Of a DNA stretch of 64,000 bases, positions 18,841-28,800 are shown piece after piece; positions within the stretch are counted from its first letter, which is position 1; each line of letters starts with the position of its first letter. The notes beneath the pieces are model-generated. The model ran no database searches, was not told the DNA's origin, and was given only the letters and a program-made list of their open reading frames with translations. The translations under genes and the position numbers were made by a program. This DNA is from CAVZRC01 sp963777695 (GTDB lineage Bacteria; Planctomycetota; Planctomycetia; Isosphaerales; Isosphaeraceae). The DNA lies in assembly GCA_963777695.1 (NCBI GenBank), contig CAVZRC010000004.1:310001-374000 (forward strand), given 5' to 3'.

Positions 18841-20441
18841 ATGCGCCGCGTCCGCTTTTCCGCCATTCCTCATCGACCGGCCCAGGTCCGTCGGCCGGTG
18901 TCCTGGCTCCTGTTCGGTCTCCTTGCCGCCCTGACGGCGCCGGGATGCCACCACGAGGAGGAGAATCACTACACCAGCGTCGGCGAACCCCCGACTGTAC
19001 GCCTGGTCCACCCGGAGGTCCGGAACCTCGTCCGGACGGTCGGCCAGCCCAGCTTCGTCGAGAGCTACGAGCGTTCGTCGGTCTATCCGAAGATGAATGC
19101 CTATATCCAGGAGTGGAAGGTCGATATCGGCGACAAGGTCAAGAAGGGCCAGATGCTCGCCACGCTGTTCGTACCCGAGTTGGTCGAAGACCATGGTACG
19201 AAGATGGCGACCGTCGTCCTCGACCAGGAGCGCATCATGCTGGCCAAGGAGGTGGTGGTGGTGGCCAGGGCCGACGTCCAGGCGGCCGAGGCACGCCTCG
19301 AGGAGGCGAAGGCGGAACTCGCCGGCTACCGGGCCGAGGTCGACCGGTGGGACTCGGAAGTCAAGCGACTCACGGAGGAAGTCAAGATCGGCGTGGTCAA
19401 TCCCCAGGATCTCCTCCAGTCCACCAATCGCTCGAAAGCGAGCCTGGCTTCTGCGGACGCGGCCAAGGCGACCGTCATGAAGGCCGAGGCCGAGCTGCTG
19501 TCGAAGGCGCCTCTCTCTCCAGGACCCAGGTCGACGTCCGGGTCGCCGAGGCCGACCTGAAGGTCGCCGAGAGCGAGGAGAAGCGGATGAAGGCCTGGGT
19601 GGGCTACTTGACGCTCCCCGCGCCGTATGATGGCGTGATCGTGGCCCGCAACGCCAACACCTTCGATTTCGTGCTGCCCACCTCCGGCGATCCCTCGGCC
19701 GATATGAACTCACCCAACCTCTCGCCAAGCGGAGGTGCCGCGCCGATCTACGTGGTCAACCGCACCGACATCGTCCGGATCTTCGTCGACATCCCCGAGC
19801 AGGATGCCAACTACGTGCAGATCGGCTCCAAGGCCAGCGTGCTGGTCAAGGCGTTCCGCGACCAGCCGATCCCGGCCAAGGTCACGCGTACCTCATGGGC
19901 GCTGAACGTTAACAGCCGGACGCTCCGCGCCGAGATCGACCTGCCCAACCCCGGCAGCCAGCTCCTGCCCGGGATGTACGCCTATGCCAAGGTGATCATC
20001 GACCGGCCGGGAGTGCGGGCGCTGCCGCTGGCATCGCTGATGCGCGTCGGCGAGAAGACCTTCCTCTGGATGTATGAGGACGGCCATGCGAAGCGGTTCG
20101 AGGTGCAGACGGGAGTCATGGGCGACCCACCTCGCGATCCGCTCAAGGACGTGCAGATGATCGAGGTCACCAATCGACAGACCGCGACGACGGCCGGCGG
20201 CGAGGGATCCTGGGTGCCGATGGACGGGACCGAGCAGGTGATCCTGGGCGACCTGTCCGTCCTCGCCGAAGGCGGCCCCGTGTCGATCGCCTCGTCAACC
20301 GGCGAGACGAACGTCGCCAGTTCCGCGAATGGACACGCCGAGGCCCGTTCCCCCAGCTCCGGCCATCCGACGGATCAACCGCCCGCGCCGGTGCCCGTCA
20401 AGGTATCGAACGGTTCGATCAAGCAGCTCGGGGGCAAATAG
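18841..20441 (+). CDS. RND periplasmic adaptor 2 (one frame break)
   Basis: A paralogue of the adaptor at 16388, about 533 residues after repair. The start at 18841 follows GGGAG. The lipobox-like ALTAPGC is clear, and the same blocks occur: VDIGDKVKKGQMLATLFVP, YLTLPAPYDGVIVARNANTF, IYVVNRTDIVRIFVDIPEQD and NPGSQLLPGMYAYAKVIIDR. Near 19508 one base is missing in AAGGCGCCTCTCTCTCC, inside a CT-rich run; by comparison with copy 1 the protein should read SKA-SLSRTQVDV. There is no RND gene next to it, so it may serve the same pump as copy 1 or form a hybrid complex. Confidence 0.88.
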
Positions 20442-20644
20442 TCGGAGCCCGCCGGAACGTCTCGAAGCGGCGGCATCGCCAGACCCTCTCGGGCCGATGG
20501 TCCGAAGCGGGTCTCCAGTCCACCGACATGAACCTCGCCGGGGGGAGATGACGCCCCCTCCGTTTTCCAGTCCCCTGATTCGATCATTCGGAATCGGGCT
20601 ACGGCGTTGTCGGCAAGTTTCCTCGAATCCTTGAGGTAGATCCC

Positions 20645-21148
20645 ATGAACTCGCGCACGCGAAAGACATCGTGGTTCGTCTCGGGCCTGCTCCTTCTCGC
20701 CGTGGTGTCGGCGGGCCTTGCCGCGGCCGTGGCCCAGCCCAAGAGTGAGACTTCGAGACCGGAGTTGGACACGGGCGAGGCAACTTTCGAATTGCTGGGG
20801 AAGGACAAATTTGTAAACATCAACAACATTGCTTATACAAGCGATGGGGACGGAGTGTTTGACATCTTCTTTGCATGCTCATCCGCGAGAGGAGAAGATG
20901 CTCTGAGGTTCAGAGACGCAAAAGATATCATAAACGCAAGATCCTATTTCGAAGACGAGAAACGATACGCAAGACATTTTGTGAAGCTCAATAAGTACTG
21001 TATCAGCCTGAAAAATATCGCGTACATCGAATCCAAGGACGATTCGGTGATTGTATTTTTCAATGCTCGAATCTCGGATGCATTTGTTGAGTTGAGGTTG
21101 TTCGGTGCGGATGCGGAAGGTTTCAGGAAGAAGATGCGAGAGTTTTGA
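20645..21148 (+). CDS. Secreted protein of unknown function in an AT-richer island
   Basis: A 167-residue protein with a clear signal peptide (MNSRTRKTSWFVSGLLLLAV, ending near AAVAQP). The mature part has two similar stretches, FVNINNIAYTSDGDGVFDIF and YCISLKNIAYIESKDDSVIV, suggesting a repeated beta module. I do not recognise a family. From about 20800 to 21130 the base composition falls to roughly half GC with Asn/Lys/Ile-rich coding, quite unlike the neighbours, which hints at recent acquisition. It sits between adaptor 2 and TolC-like gene 1. Confidence 0.7.
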   Translation: MNSRTRKTSWFVSGLLLLAVVSAGLAAAVAQPKSETSRPELDTGEATFELLGKDKFVNINNIAYTSDGDGVFDIFFACSSARGEDALRFRDAKDIINARSYFEDEKRYARHFVKLNKYCISLKNIAYIESKDDSVIVFFNARISDAFVELRLFGADAEGFRKKMREF

Positions 21149-21410
21149 TCGAGTCACGATTCGCTCCGCCTCGTCGAGCGCAATCGGATCGCCGGCGCGA
21201 TCGTCGAACGTGGTCGTCTTCGGGCTGTTGTGGCCGTCGATGGCCCGGGCGTTCGGCGTTCCCGATGGTGCCGCCGCGTTCCGGGCAGGGGGCATTCCGG
21301 TCGTTCGGGACGTGTGGTTGACGATAGCGTCCGACAACTCCCCGTTGGCTGGGCGCCTCGCTCAAGGCCGCGTACGACCCGGGAGGCGAGCCCACCCTCG
21401 AGAGATCGGC

Positions 21411-23300
21411 TCAATAGCTCGCCGGAGGAGGCCCATTGCCCACTCGCGGCAAGTAGGCGGGCCGTTCCGTGTCCACGGGCTCGATGTTGCCGGGCGGATG
21501 GAGGACGGAGATCTCGCGGGCGGGGTAACCCAGCGCGTGGAACAGCTCGAACTGCGCCATGTTGTACTCGGCCACCGTGGTGAAATACTCGTTGAAGGCC
21601 AACTGCATCAGCTCGAGGGCGTAGACCGCTTCCTGCGGCCGGTTGACCAGGACCAGGATGTCCTCGCCGAGGCGCGTGGTCTGACGGAGGCCCTCGAAAT
21701 TGCCGTTGAAGGTGATGATGGCCGTTCGGACGGCGCGATCGGCCTGCATGACGCGGGCCGTCGCCGACTGGAGGCGAGCCTGGGCGGCGGTCACCTCCTT
21801 CGCCACCATGTCCTGGGTCCGGAAGAGATCGACGATCTCCTTGGACTGCTCGCCGCGCTGCTGCTTGACCCGGGCGAGGTTCCCCACGCCGAAGGCGTCG
21901 AACTGCCAGATTAGCTGGAAGCTCTCGTCGGCCCGCCCGATGAAGTTGTTGAGGCTGCTGTTGGGGCCGAGGCCGAAGATCCCGGCCTGGATCAGCATGC
22001 CGGGGGTCTGGAAGCCGTTGATCATGACGATGGGGAGGAATGGCCGCACCTTCTCGCGGCGGATCCGCTCCTCCGCCGCCAGGACCTGCGCCCGTTGCGC
22101 GGCGATCTCGGGGCGATTGGTCAGGGCGATCTTGTGCAGCTCGGGCAGGGATGTCGCGGGGTCCATCAGGGTGATCTGGAGGTGATCGTGCTCCATCGGG
22201 TCAACGACCGAGCGGGGGTCGAGCCGGAGGATCTGGGTGAGATTGGCGCTGTTGACCCGCCACTCCTGACGCTTCAGGGTGGCGCGTTGCTCGAGGTCGG
22301 TGACCAGGTTCCGCGCCCGGTCGACCTCGACGACCGGGACCAGCTCCTTGCTCAACTGTGCAATGCGTTGGATCAGGTCATGTCCCCGTTCGACGCAGTA
22401 GAGGTCGCCGGCATACATTCCCCGATACTGATGCACCTTGAAGTAAGCGTTGGCGGTCTGGAGCAGCGAGTCGTTCTTCGCGGACTGGATCTCGAAGTGT
22501 CGAGAATTCAGGTTCTGCCGAGCGACCAGGGGCTCGAAGATGACATCGGTCAGGGCGACGAACTGGGTGGCACCGGCACCGGCGATGAAATAGTTCACGC
22601 TCGAGGCCGTCATGACGCCCTTGTTGATGTCCGGGCCGCCGCCGTCGTGTCGCGAATAGTTGGCACCGAAGACCAGGGTCGGGACCCAGAGGACCTTGGC
22701 CCGCGTGAGCTGGGCCTCGGCGATCCAGACGCTGGCCTGCGCCGCGGCGACGATCAGCGGTCGGGCGTCGGAGAGCCGCAAGGCCGTCGCCAGGTTGATC
22801 GGGTAGCGAAGGTCGGTCTTCTCCATCGGAGCCGGCGGCAACCTCAAGGCCAGCTCGCCGGCCATCGGCGCGAGGGCGGCGGTTGAGGGGGTCGATTCGC
22901 TCGGCGTCCGACCGCCGCCGGGCGCCGGCCGGGTCGCCCGGGGCGTGGCGGGAACCGGCAGTGGCTGGGCCATGCCGCCCGTCGGGGCCGGCTGGACGAC
23001 CCCGGATGCCGGCGCCTCGGCCGCGTTCGATTCGCCCGACTGTCCGAAGCGACGCGGCGGCGGGATCGCGACCCGGCGAACCGAATCATCTCGTGACTTC
23101 GATGCCCTCGGATCTCCGGGGCGCCGGGGCGGCGGTATGGTCGCCCGGCGTACGTAAGCGGTCGGCGCGTTCGATCGGCTCGACGGTGTCAACGTCGGCG
23201 AGGGTATGGGCGGCGATTGGGCGCCGCACGTCGCGGGTCCGACCCAGCAAAGTATCAAGGCCAGGATGAGTAGCATGCGCCAGTCGAATCGTTCCATCAT
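21411..23300 (-). CDS. TolC-like outer-membrane efflux protein 1
   Basis: An outer-membrane channel subunit of 629 residues. The start (ATG ATG pair at 23300/23297) follows GAGGGG. A signal peptide is followed by an unusual Pro-rich region of about 130 residues with a duplicated VRRATIPPPRRPG / VRRVAIPPPRRFG. The TolC-type helical barrel then begins (NLATALRLSDARPLIVAAAQ). The two coiled-coil repeats include RAKVLWVPTLVFGANYSRHD and NLARVKQQRGEQSKEIVDLF. The last residues, RPAYLPRVGNGPPPASY, match the end of the second TolC-like protein and of the PDZ protein at 24535. The neighbouring adaptors and RND pump indicate export, but the gene is on the opposite strand and has its own promoter. Confidence 0.9.
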   Translation of the reverse strand: MMERFDWRMLLILALILCWVGPATCGAQSPPIPSPTLTPSSRSNAPTAYVRRATIPPPRRPGDPRASKSRDDSVRRVAIPPPRRFGQSGESNAAEAPASGVVQPAPTGGMAQPLPVPATPRATRPAPGGGRTPSESTPSTAALAPMAGELALRLPPAPMEKTDLRYPINLATALRLSDARPLIVAAAQASVWIAEAQLTRAKVLWVPTLVFGANYSRHDGGGPDINKGVMTASSVNYFIAGAGATQFVALTDVIFEPLVARQNLNSRHFEIQSAKNDSLLQTANAYFKVHQYRGMYAGDLYCVERGHDLIQRIAQLSKELVPVVEVDRARNLVTDLEQRATLKRQEWRVNSANLTQILRLDPRSVVDPMEHDHLQITLMDPATSLPELHKIALTNRPEIAAQRAQVLAAEERIRREKVRPFLPIVMINGFQTPGMLIQAGIFGLGPNSSLNNFIGRADESFQLIWQFDAFGVGNLARVKQQRGEQSKEIVDLFRTQDMVAKEVTAAQARLQSATARVMQADRAVRTAIITFNGNFEGLRQTTRLGEDILVLVNRPQEAVYALELMQLAFNEYFTTVAEYNMAQFELFHALGYPAREISVLHPPGNIEPVDTERPAYLPRVGNGPPPASY

Positions 23301-23372
23301 CCAACCCCTCTTTACCAACGGGTCCCTTGATACGATGACGACGCCGGCTGCTCCTCCAAATCCGATTCATTG

Positions 23373-23412
23373 GATTCATCGGCTAATCGTGGCAGGGAGG
23401 ATCATGCGAAAT
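23373..23412 (-). promoter_or_regulatory. Conserved block upstream of TolC-like gene 1
   Basis: A 40-base block 73 bases upstream of the start is nearly repeated at 28694-28732, 74 bases upstream of TolC-like gene 2. On the coding strand both read ATTTCGCAT-ATCC, a variable middle, then TAGCCGATGAATC. The conserved distance to the start suggests a shared promoter or operator rather than chance. Confidence 0.55.
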
Positions 23413-23603
23413 AAGCGTCCGCTAACGAGCATGACGCATTCTAGATCCGTACGATTTCTGACATTGGCGAAGAATCGGAGGGCCAATGCAGTCCGCTCTC
23501 GATCTGGGGGAGTCGGTAGTTGCGCAGAATGCGAACGACCCGGACAAGGCCGGAGAGGGGCCTTGACGGGTCGTCGAGTCGGTTCTCCCCGGAGGGCGCG
23601 GGA

Positions 23604-24347
23604 TCAGAAGCGTCCGCCGTAATCGATCCGGTTGGTATTGGCGGCGACGAGTCGGTTGATCGCCGTGTCCGGCATGCCGAATGGGGGGCCGACTCCGTTT
23701 TGAGCACCCTGGCCATAGGCCACGATATAGTCGAGCTGCTTGGCGAAGGTTGCGGGGTTGTAAGTGATCCGCTGGAAGATCGCGGACGGGCCCGGCACGA
23801 GCGTCGTCGAGGCACCGCCCAGGTCGAACTGGAATCCGCCGCGGACCTGGTTCACCGGATAATATTTGTTGGTCAGGACATAGAAGACCAGGAATTGATT
23901 GGGCTTCCACTCCTGACTTCCCGTCAGGATCGGATAAGCGCTGGCCCTGGTTTGATTCGTCAGTCTCACGCTGAACCCGCTGCTGGACGTGAACGTCTGG
24001 GACGTCCCGTTCTGCACGGCAACGTACATGATGTTGTAGACCTTGCCCGGCACCGGTTGCGTCCCCTGGGCGAGCACCTGCTGGAAGGGCGGATACAGTT
24101 TGACCTTGTAACCACCGGTGGGGTTGGTGATGCGGTATCCGAGGAACCGCTTGGGTAAGGACGTTCGCCTGGGCGAGATGACCGGTGCCCCGGGCGATGA
24201 CTGGAAATCCGCCGGACTGTGGGCCGCAGCGTGCGATCGGGCCCCGAGGGTCGCGACGTGCGCCGTCACCCCACCCGAGCTGGGCAGATCCTTCTTTTCC
24301 AGACGCTCGAGGCCAGGACGGAATTTGATCGTCGGCCGTCGATGCAT
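23604..24347 (-). CDS. Secreted protein with degenerate LEPR-XLL N-terminus
   Basis: A 247-residue protein of unknown function. The start at 24347 (MHRRPTIKFRPGLERLEKKD) has AGGAAGGAG 7 bases upstream; an upstream Met at 24368 has none. Residues 13-25 (LERLEKKDLPSSG) look like a diverged LEPR-XLL signature. The rest is beta-rich and aromatic (FLGYRITNPTGGYKVKLYPP, NQFLVFYVLTNKYYPVNQVR, YNPATFAKQLDYIVAYGQGA) with a short Gly end. It resembles a small extracellular beta-sandwich; no family is recognised. Confidence 0.7.
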   Translation of the reverse strand: MHRRPTIKFRPGLERLEKKDLPSSGGVTAHVATLGARSHAAAHSPADFQSSPGAPVISPRRTSLPKRFLGYRITNPTGGYKVKLYPPFQQVLAQGTQPVPGKVYNIMYVAVQNGTSQTFTSSSGFSVRLTNQTRASAYPILTGSQEWKPNQFLVFYVLTNKYYPVNQVRGGFQFDLGGASTTLVPGPSAIFQRITYNPATFAKQLDYIVAYGQGAQNGVGPPFGMPDTAINRLVAANTNRIDYGGRF

Positions 24348-24534
24348 GAAAGAACTCCTTCCTGGCAATGGAGGACACCAACCCGACCAATCCTAATACG
24401 TCGGCAATCTGACCGGAGTTCGATCATGCCTTTTGATCCGGCCGTTCCGGGGACCCACGGGACGGTCGGCTCGCGCCCGGCCCTTGGTGGAGTCGGGCGG
24501 TCGGCCGAGGCCCCATCCTGGAGGAGCCCGATCT

Positions 24535-25668
24535 TTATCGGGTCGCCGGAGGAGGACCGTTGCCCACGACGGGCAGATAGGACGGCCGGGAGGTGTTCAG
24601 CGACTGGAGGAATGGGAGCTGGAGGGTGACCGTATGCTCCTTGCCATCCTTCGCCTGGAGAACGTTCAGATTGAGGGTGTTGTTGGACATCGCGTTGGCC
24701 ATGATCCAGGCCAGGTTTCCGGACTGTTCCGTATGATAGCCGTTGATCGACAGGATGACGTCGCCGGTGTGAAGTCCGGAGTTGGCGGCGATGGTCTCGG
24801 GGAGGAGATTCTTGATCTTCATACCCCTTGAGCCGTCCGCCAGGACCACCGGGTGGGCCTGCATCCCGAGGTTGCCACCTTCATCGACGGGCCTGGCAGG
24901 CACACCGACATCGACGCCGGTGGGCCGGAACGTCGTCGGGCCGGCCCCGGGGGGCGGAGCGGGTGGGTTGAGGGGCCTGGCGGCATCGGGACCGACTCCT
25001 CCGGGCGGGGCCATCGGGACCGATCTGGAGGGATCGGTCGGCGGAGGCGCGATCGTGCCAGGGGGGACGAATCGGGTCTCGGGGACGACATCCCGAGTGC
25101 TTCGGAAGGGATCGTTAGGTTGAGACCCGCTGGCGGAGCCGGTCGTGGCGGCCGCGGCCGTGTACGGGGCGAAGTAGGATTCGGGATAGGGAGCCGGCCC
25201 GGTAAAGCCGGCGAACCCGCCATCGTTCGGATAGCCGGGGCCGTAGCTGTTGACGGGGCTCAGCTCGGCATAGCCGAGTTCGGGCCCGCCGTAATAGGGG
25301 AAGGGTGTGATCCCGCAGAACCGGTTGAGGCAAGGCCAGGTGTGGGGATAGCCGGGGCCGCCATAATGCGGGTAACCGCCTTCGGCGCCGACGCCCGGCG
25401 CAGAGCCTCCATAGCCGTATCCCTTGTGGAACGACAGGCCAAAGCCGTAGTAGCCCGAGTGGAGACCGGGCGGCCCATAGCCCAGGGTGCCCATGCACCA
25501 ACCGCTCTGTGGGTGCTGGCCGATGTCGTGCGTGTGGATCTCGTGTGGCACCACTTCGGATCCGTCGTCGCCTGCGATGGCCGATATGCCGGAGGAGATC
25601 CAGATTCCCAAGGCCCAGGCGAGCGCCATCCGGCGGACGATGCCGCCACCCCGCACCAGTGAAATCAT
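24535..25668 (-). CDS. Secreted PDZ-domain protein with GNGPPPA C-terminal tag
   Basis: A 377-residue exported protein. A signal peptide (MALAWALGIWISSGISAIAG) precedes a Gly/Tyr/Pro-rich stretch (about residues 55-170), then a Pro-rich linker. The C-terminal 110 residues form a PDZ domain of the HtrA/CtpA type: GMKIKNLLPETIAANSGLHT, GDVILSINGYHTEQSGNLAW and NNTLNLNVLQAKDGKEHTVT. No protease domain is present. The protein ends RPSYLPVVGNGPPPATR, the same tail as the two TolC-like proteins on either side (21411 and 26922), so it may act at the same envelope site. A 5-3-5 palindrome (TCTATATCATAGA) lies at 25781-25793 upstream. Confidence 0.8.
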   Translation of the reverse strand: MISLVRGGGIVRRMALAWALGIWISSGISAIAGDDGSEVVPHEIHTHDIGQHPQSGWCMGTLGYGPPGLHSGYYGFGLSFHKGYGYGGSAPGVGAEGGYPHYGGPGYPHTWPCLNRFCGITPFPYYGGPELGYAELSPVNSYGPGYPNDGGFAGFTGPAPYPESYFAPYTAAAATTGSASGSQPNDPFRSTRDVVPETRFVPPGTIAPPPTDPSRSVPMAPPGGVGPDAARPLNPPAPPPGAGPTTFRPTGVDVGVPARPVDEGGNLGMQAHPVVLADGSRGMKIKNLLPETIAANSGLHTGDVILSINGYHTEQSGNLAWIMANAMSNNTLNLNVLQAKDGKEHTVTLQLPFLQSLNTSRPSYLPVVGNGPPPATR

Positions 25669-25891
25669 TGGCGTAACCCCTCCCTGAGTACGTGTCGAAT
25701 CCGCATCGGGGACTCGGCGGGTTTCCTCCCTGAGGCCAGCCCGGTCCCCGGACGAGGCGGCTCATGCCCCGCTTTTCGTTTCTATATCATAGATTTTCGA
25801 CCGATCGGGACCCAATGGGGATCGAAGCGACAGCTCTCCGCGGGACGCCGAACGCACAATCGTTATGACCCACGTATTCCTGTCATCCCGC

Positions 25892-26440
25892 TCAAGAGAT
25901 CGCAGGCTCGAGGTGCTCGAAGACATCGAGATGCTCGGAGGCATGGGGATCGATCAAGGTGCGGGCCTGGGCGATGATCTCGGGGTTTCCGCGTACGACG
26001 ACGAGGAACTTGCCCGACTTGACATGTGTCTCGTATTTGATCGCCCTCTCCTTGGGGACACCCCAGCCGACGAGTGCGCCCGCCAGGCTGCCCAGCGCCG
26101 TCCCGGCGATCGCGCCTTCGATCCCCGCCAGTAGGGCCGCCTCGAGCGGGCCGGCGACGATGATCGGACCCACTCCCGGCAGGACCAGGATGGCCGCGCC
26201 GACGAGCAGGCCGAGCAGCCCGCCGAACGACGCCCCGGTCTTCGCCCCGGCCGACGCATAGTCGCCGGCACTGACGAATCCCACCGGTTCCTCGGTCATC
26301 TGGAGGTCGCGGCCCACGATCGAGAGATCGCCCATCGCGAAACCCGAGCGGTGGAGTAGCTGAATCGCGCGTTCGGCCGCAGCGTGGTCGGGATACACCG
26401 CCACCACACTGGAACCAACGAGAGCTGTCGCATGACTCAT
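25892..26440 (-). CDS. Glycine-zipper stress protein, copy 2
   Basis: A 182-residue paralogue of the protein at 18108, with the same YPDHAAAERAIQLLHRSGFA module, glycine-rich centre (GASFGGLLGLLVGAAILVLP; IEGAIAGTALGSLAGALVGW) and C-terminal KFLVVVRGNPEIIAQARTLI. The start at 26440 (MSHATALVGSSV) follows AGAGGA by 7 bases; an upstream in-frame Met at 26485 lacks a site. Together with the duplicated adaptor and TolC-like genes it supports duplication of a whole envelope module. Confidence 0.8.
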   Translation of the reverse strand: MSHATALVGSSVVAVYPDHAAAERAIQLLHRSGFAMGDLSIVGRDLQMTEEPVGFVSAGDYASAGAKTGASFGGLLGLLVGAAILVLPGVGPIIVAGPLEAALLAGIEGAIAGTALGSLAGALVGWGVPKERAIKYETHVKSGKFLVVVRGNPEIIAQARTLIDPHASEHLDVFEHLEPAIS

Positions 26441-26921
26441 GTTAGTGTCCTCTGTCGAGATGTTGAGCGACTTGGGAGACTTCAATCGATCGTCTTCGGA
26501 AGCCCGAGATCGGATCGGCAGATCAGGACCTCGATGCGGCCTGCCGGATGAAATACCGCGGCCGAGAAATTGGTCGAGGAGCGGTTGAACGAACTGGCGT
26601 ATCTTTGGATGATGCCATGACCCAGGCCGTCGCTGCTATCTCCAAGGGGAGCCCCATCTTGGGCGAAGCAGCTTCGGCGAGGGGTAATCCCTCGTAGTCC
26701 AAAGGCTAGACCGCACGACACAGGCTCGCATATTCTACAAACCACGAGGCAGCTTTGAGAAGTGTTCAAGCTGGCCATCTTGGGTCTTGGGATGCCCCGA
26801 ATCCGGTTTTCTGTCAAGCATCGATCCGGACCGTTCCGGCGAACGACGCCCTCGAGACCTCCGAGCGGCGAGGTCTCGATAGCGTCCGGAAACGGGGCCA
26901 GCCAGGATGAAGGCGAGCGTC
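26441..26921. other. Intergenic region without a supported gene
   Basis: 481 bases between stress-protein copy 2 and the end of TolC-like gene 2. The open frames in it are short and lack ribosome binding sites. I see no terminator-like stem or repeat family known from elsewhere in the window. Confidence 0.5.
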
Positions 26922-28620
26922 TCAGCGGGACGCCGGCGGGGGCCCGTTGCCCACCGGGGGCAGGTAGTTCGGGCGGGTGGTGTCCACCGGCTCGATGTTG
27001 CCGGGCGGGCGGAGGTAGCTGATCTCGCGGGCGGGATAGCCCAGGGCGTGGAACAACTCGAATTGCGCCTTGTTGTAATCGGCGACCGTGTCGAAGTATT
27101 CGTTGAAAGCGACCTTCATGAGCTGGAGCGCGAAGACCACCTCCTGCGGCCGGTTGACCAGGACCAGGACGTCGCCAAAGCGCGTGGTCTGGCGCAGGCC
27201 CTCGAAGTTGCCGTTGAAGGTGATGATGGCCGTCCGCAGCGCGCGATCGGCCTGCGTGACCCGCGCCGTCGCCGACTGGAGGCGGGCCTGGGCCCTCGTG
27301 ACGTCCGCCGCCACCTTGTCCTGGATCTTGAATAGATTGATGATGGCCAGCGACTGCTCGCCGCGCTGCTGCTTGATCCGCGCCAGGTTGCCGATGCCGA
27401 AGGCTTCGAACTCATAGAGGAACTGATAGCTCAGGTCGTCGCGACCTTGCCACTGATTCATGCTGGTGTTGGAGCCGAGGCCGAAGATGCCGCCTTGCAG
27501 CATTTCATAGGGGGTCTGGAAGCCGTTGATCAGGATACTGGGCATGAGCAGGCGGCCCCTCTCCCGTCGGATCGTCGCGGCCACGGCCTGGACCACCGCC
27601 TGATTCGAGGCGAGCTCGGGGCGGTTGGTCAAGGCGACCGGGATCAGGTCGTCGAGCTGCCGGGCGGGGTCGAGCAGGGTGATCTGGAGGTGATCGGATT
27701 CCATCGGATCGACCACCGATCGGGGGTCGAGCCGGAGGACCTGCGTCAGATCGGCGCTGTTGACGCGCCACTCCTGGCGCGCCATCGTGGCCTCCTGCTC
27801 CAGGTCGGCGACCAGGTTGCGCGCCCGATCTACCTCGACGACGGGGACGAGTTCCCGGCTCAATTGCGCAATCCGCTCGATCAGGTCGTGGCCCCGCTCG
27901 ACGCAATAGAGGGTGCCGGCGAATCGACCGCGAAATCGATGCACCTCGAAATACGCCTCGGCTGTCATCTGCAACGCGTCGTTCTTCGCGGTCTGGATAT
28001 CGAAGTGTCGGGCACTCAGGACCTGACGCGCCACCAGGGGCTGGAACAAGGCATCGGTCAGGGCGACGTTCTGCGTCATGCCCGCACCGCCGTAGAAGAA
28101 GTTCACGCTCGGTGCGGTCATGATGCCCTTGTTGAAGTCGGGTCCGCCGCCGTCGTGGCGGAGATAATCGCCGCCGATGTTGAGCTGGGGGACCCAGAGG
28201 ACCTTGGCCCGCGTGAGTTGGGCTTCGGCGATCCAGACGCTGGCCTGCGCCGCGGCGACGATCAGCGGCCGGGCGTCGGAGAGCCGCAACGCCGTCGCCA
28301 GGTTGATCGGGAATCGGAAGTCGGTCTGCTCCAGTGGCGCGGGGCAACCTCAAGGACAGGTCGCCCGCCTGCGGCGCGAGGGCCGAGGCGGTCGGCGGGG
28401 TCGGTTCGGTCGCACCCTGGACGCGATTGGGCGCCGGCAAGGCGGCCGGGGTCGATCCGCTCGGCGGTTGATAGCCGCTCGGCGGCGCCATGGAAACTCG
28501 AGGTGTCGGGGCCGTCGATGAGGGCATGGGTGGCGACTGGGCCGCGATTGGAGCGGGCTCGATCCAGGATATCAGCAAGGCCAGGACGGGGATCCACGGC
28601 CAGGCGGTTCGTTCCATCAT
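26922..28620 (-). CDS. TolC-like outer-membrane efflux protein 2 (one frame break)
   Basis: A paralogue of the gene at 21411, about 565 residues after repair. The start (MMERTAWPWIPVLALL) follows GAGAGGGG and carries a signal peptide, then a Pro-rich linker shorter than in copy 1. Near 28345 the frame breaks in a CCCC run between LSLRLP and the expected EQTDFRFPINLATALRLSDA. From there the second frame is intact and matches copy 1 closely (RAKVLWVPQLNIGGDYLRHD, IARIKQQRGEQSLAIINLF-like). The C-terminus is RPNYLPPVGNGPPPASR. The break is likely an assembly indel. Confidence 0.88.
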
Positions 28621-28693
28621 TCACACCCCTCTCCATCACAGTGACCACGGCGCGATCACGGTATCGGCCGCACCGACAATGCCGGATGTTAGA

Positions 28694-28732
28694 GATTCAT
28701 CGGCTAGCCGCGTGGAAAGGATTATGCGAAAT
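28694..28732 (-). promoter_or_regulatory. Conserved block upstream of TolC-like gene 2
   Basis: This is the counterpart of 23373-23412 and lies 74 bases upstream of the start. The flanks of the block (ATTTCGCATAATCC and TAGCCGATGAATC on the coding strand) are nearly identical to the other copy while the middle differs, the pattern expected of two contact boxes. Confidence 0.55.
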
Positions 28733-28800
28733 GGGAGATCGGCAGACGGCACCCGGCTGCTCGACCTCCCCAAGACTTGAAACTCGTTCGTTCCATCGGC

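Noticed and set aside
21149..21410. Open frames on both strands between the AT-rich gene and TolC-like gene 1
   Set aside because: None has a start site or motif, and no frame stands out by composition; left as unassigned sequence.
25781..25793. Palindrome TCTAT-ATC-ATAGA upstream of the PDZ gene as a second BlaI site
   Set aside because: The arms are short and the spacing differs from the 14-base palindrome at 32370; too weak to call.
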